Origin: Billgrantia gudaonensis
GTDB taxonomy: Bacteria > Pseudomonadota > Gammaproteobacteria > Pseudomonadales > Halomonadaceae
Direction: 5' to 3'
DNA length: 64,000 nt
NCBI RefSeq assembly: GCF_900100195.1
Contig: NZ_FNES01000002.1
Span: 124,001 to 188,000 of the forward strand
Both the position numbers and the translations under genes were made by a program. Under the pieces are notes generated by a model. That model ran no database searches, was not told where the DNA came from, and saw only the letters and a list, made by a program, of their open reading frames with translations. Each line of letters begins with the position of its first letter. Position 1 is the stretch's first letter. Shown here piece after piece: positions 62,811-64,000 of the stretch.

Positions 62811-64000
62811 ATGCAAGACGAGCTGCTGTTCAATCGCCCCCTGGTAGAGAAGTACGACCGGCCGGGGCCGCGCTACACGTCTTACCCCACGGCACCGCAG
62901 TTTCACACGGCCTTCGCCGAGGACGACTATCGGGCCGCCGCCGAGCGCAGCAACCGGGTCGCCTCGCCCAAGCCGCTGTCGGTTTACGTGCACATCCCCT
63001 TCTGCAAGAGCCTGTGCTACTACTGCGCCTGCAACAAAATCATCACCCATAATACCGACCGTGCTGCCGAGTACCTGGCCTGGCTCGAGCGCGAGATCGA
63101 GGTTCAGGGAGCGCTGTTCGACGACACGCGGCGCATGACCCAGCTGCACCTGGGCGGCGGCACGCCCACCTACCTGACCAACGCGCAGCTCGGCGAGCTG
63201 ATGGCAGCGCTCGATGCGGCCTTCCACTTCGCCGAGCCCGCGGCGCGCGAGTTCTCCCTCGAAGTGGACCCGCGCACGGTGTCGCCCATCCAGATTCACG
63301 AGCTTCATGCCTTGGGTTTCAACCGCCTGAGCTTCGGCGTTCAAGACTTCGACCCCGAAGTGCAGAAAGCGGTGAACCGCGAGCAGAGCGAGGCGCAGGT
63401 GGTCGAGCTGGTCGAAGCGGCCCGCGAGGCCGGCTTCCAGTCGGTGAGCGTCGATCTCATCTACGGCCTGCCCCTGCAGACGGTGGCGAGCTTCGATGCG
63501 ACCCTCGACAAGATCATCGCCCTGCGCCCGGACCGGATCGCCACCTACAGCTATGCTCACCTGCCGGAGCTGTTCAAGGCGCAACGGCTGATTCGCCCCG
63601 AGGACATGCCGCCTCCCGAGCGCAAGCTGGAGCTGCTGGAACTGACCATTCGGCGTCTCACCGAGGCCGGCTACGTCTACATCGGCATGGACCACTTCGC
63701 ACTGCCGGGCGACGAACTCAGCCTGGCCCGCGAGAACGGCACCCTGCAGCGCAACTTTCAGGGCTATTCCACCCATGCCGACTGCGACATCGTGGGCCTC
63801 GGGATCACCGCCATCGGCAAGGTCGGCGACACCTACAGCCAGAACGTCAAGGAAACCGCCCAGTACCAGCACCGCCTGGAGAGTGGCCGGCTGCCGGTGA
63901 TGCGCGGCTACCGGCTCAACGACGACGACCGCCTGCGTCGCGACGTGATCAACGCCTTGATGTGCCATGGACGGGTCGACTTCGCCGATATCGAGGGGCG
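62811..64000 (+). CDS. hemN: Oxygen-independent coproporphyrinogen III oxidase (3' truncated)
   Basis: Radical SAM enzyme making protoporphyrinogen IX without oxygen. The first 396 residues are present; the gene runs off the window. YTSYPTAPQF near residue 23, the cluster motif HIPFCKSLCYYCACNK near 64, LGGGTPTYLT near 115 and SVDLIYGLPLQT near 215 define HemN. Ribosome site AAGAGG is 14 bases before the ATG. A weak FNR-like site (TTGAC-CCCG-AGCAA, 62694-62707) is upstream. Anaerobic haem supply suits the cytochrome genes nearby. Confidence 0.95.
   Translation, partial: MQDELLFNRPLVEKYDRPGPRYTSYPTAPQFHTAFAEDDYRAAAERSNRVASPKPLSVYVHIPFCKSLCYYCACNKIITHNTDRAAEYLAWLEREIEVQGALFDDTRRMTQLHLGGGTPTYLTNAQLGELMAALDAAFHFAEPAAREFSLEVDPRTVSPIQIHELHALGFNRLSFGVQDFDPEVQKAVNREQSEAQVVELVEAAREAGFQSVSVDLIYGLPLQTVASFDATLDKIIALRPDRIATYSYAHLPELFKAQRLIRPEDMPPPERKLELLELTIRRLTEAGYVYIGMDHFALPGDELSLARENGTLQRNFQGYSTHADCDIVGLGITAIGKVGDTYSQNVKETAQYQHRLESGRLPVMRGYRLNDDDRLRRDVINALMCHGRVDFADIEG

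Noticed and set aside
1..64000. tRNA, rRNA, CRISPR, insertion sequence or phage attachment features
   Set aside because: Read for repeats, cloverleaf-like sequences, transposase or integrase motifs; none was convincing.

Overview
The window is one continuous piece of a GC-rich gammaproteobacterial chromosome. Gene order (ygfB-pepP-ubiH-ubiI, gpmI-envC-ctpA divergent from yibN-secB, gshB-tonB-algH-ruvX, xseB-ispA-dxs) and acidic proteins fit a Halomonas-like member of the Halomonadaceae; this is inference from synteny and sequence character, not from a marker gene. I see no rRNA or tRNA genes, insertion sequences, phage genes or CRISPR arrays.

Layout. 1-14.4 kb is housekeeping: aminoproline peptidase and ubiquinone hydroxylases, a minus-strand gpmI-envC-ctpA block, a plus-strand block of membrane rhodanese, secB, rsmE and an S1-domain protein, then gshB, a TonB-like protein, algH and ruvX. 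14.4-23.7 kb is an accessory catabolic-looking locus. It holds a sigma-54 activator whose sensor is a PEP-hydrolase-type TIM barrel, a divergent shortened barrel paralogue, and a seven-gene operon: Tm-1-like/UPF0261 protein, PEP-hydrolase-family protein and a complete branched-chain-type ABC importer. The operon is preceded by a near-consensus -24/-12 promoter and an upstream inverted repeat. Its substrate is unknown. 23.9-38.5 kb returns to mixed metabolism: pyrB, MarR and IclR regulators, an enoyl-CoA hydratase, a fold-type III PLP enzyme, serA, xseB-ispA-dxs, djlA-like, hemolysin III, ribA, hemE.

38.5-64 kb is a respiratory/denitrification region: a ccmFGHI cytochrome c maturation block and a Dnr-type Crp/Fnr regulator, cd1 nitrite reductase nirS, a hexahaem NirT-ethylbenzene-dehydrogenase-like fusion, a cupredoxin, a CusF-like protein, a ferredoxin-NADP reductase, a small cytochrome c, nosRZDFYL, a cytochrome c5, nsrR, a DUF454 protein, nnrS and the start of hemN. 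FNR/DNR-type dyads (TTGAY-N4-RTCAA) lie before ccmF, nirS (two), fpr, the small cytochrome c, nosR and nsrR, suggesting one oxygen/NO-responsive regulon. Haem d1 synthesis genes and nitric oxide reductase are not in the window.

Starts were chosen from Shine-Dalgarno sequences, family N-termini and overlaps; very long antisense frames across GC-rich genes were treated as shadows.
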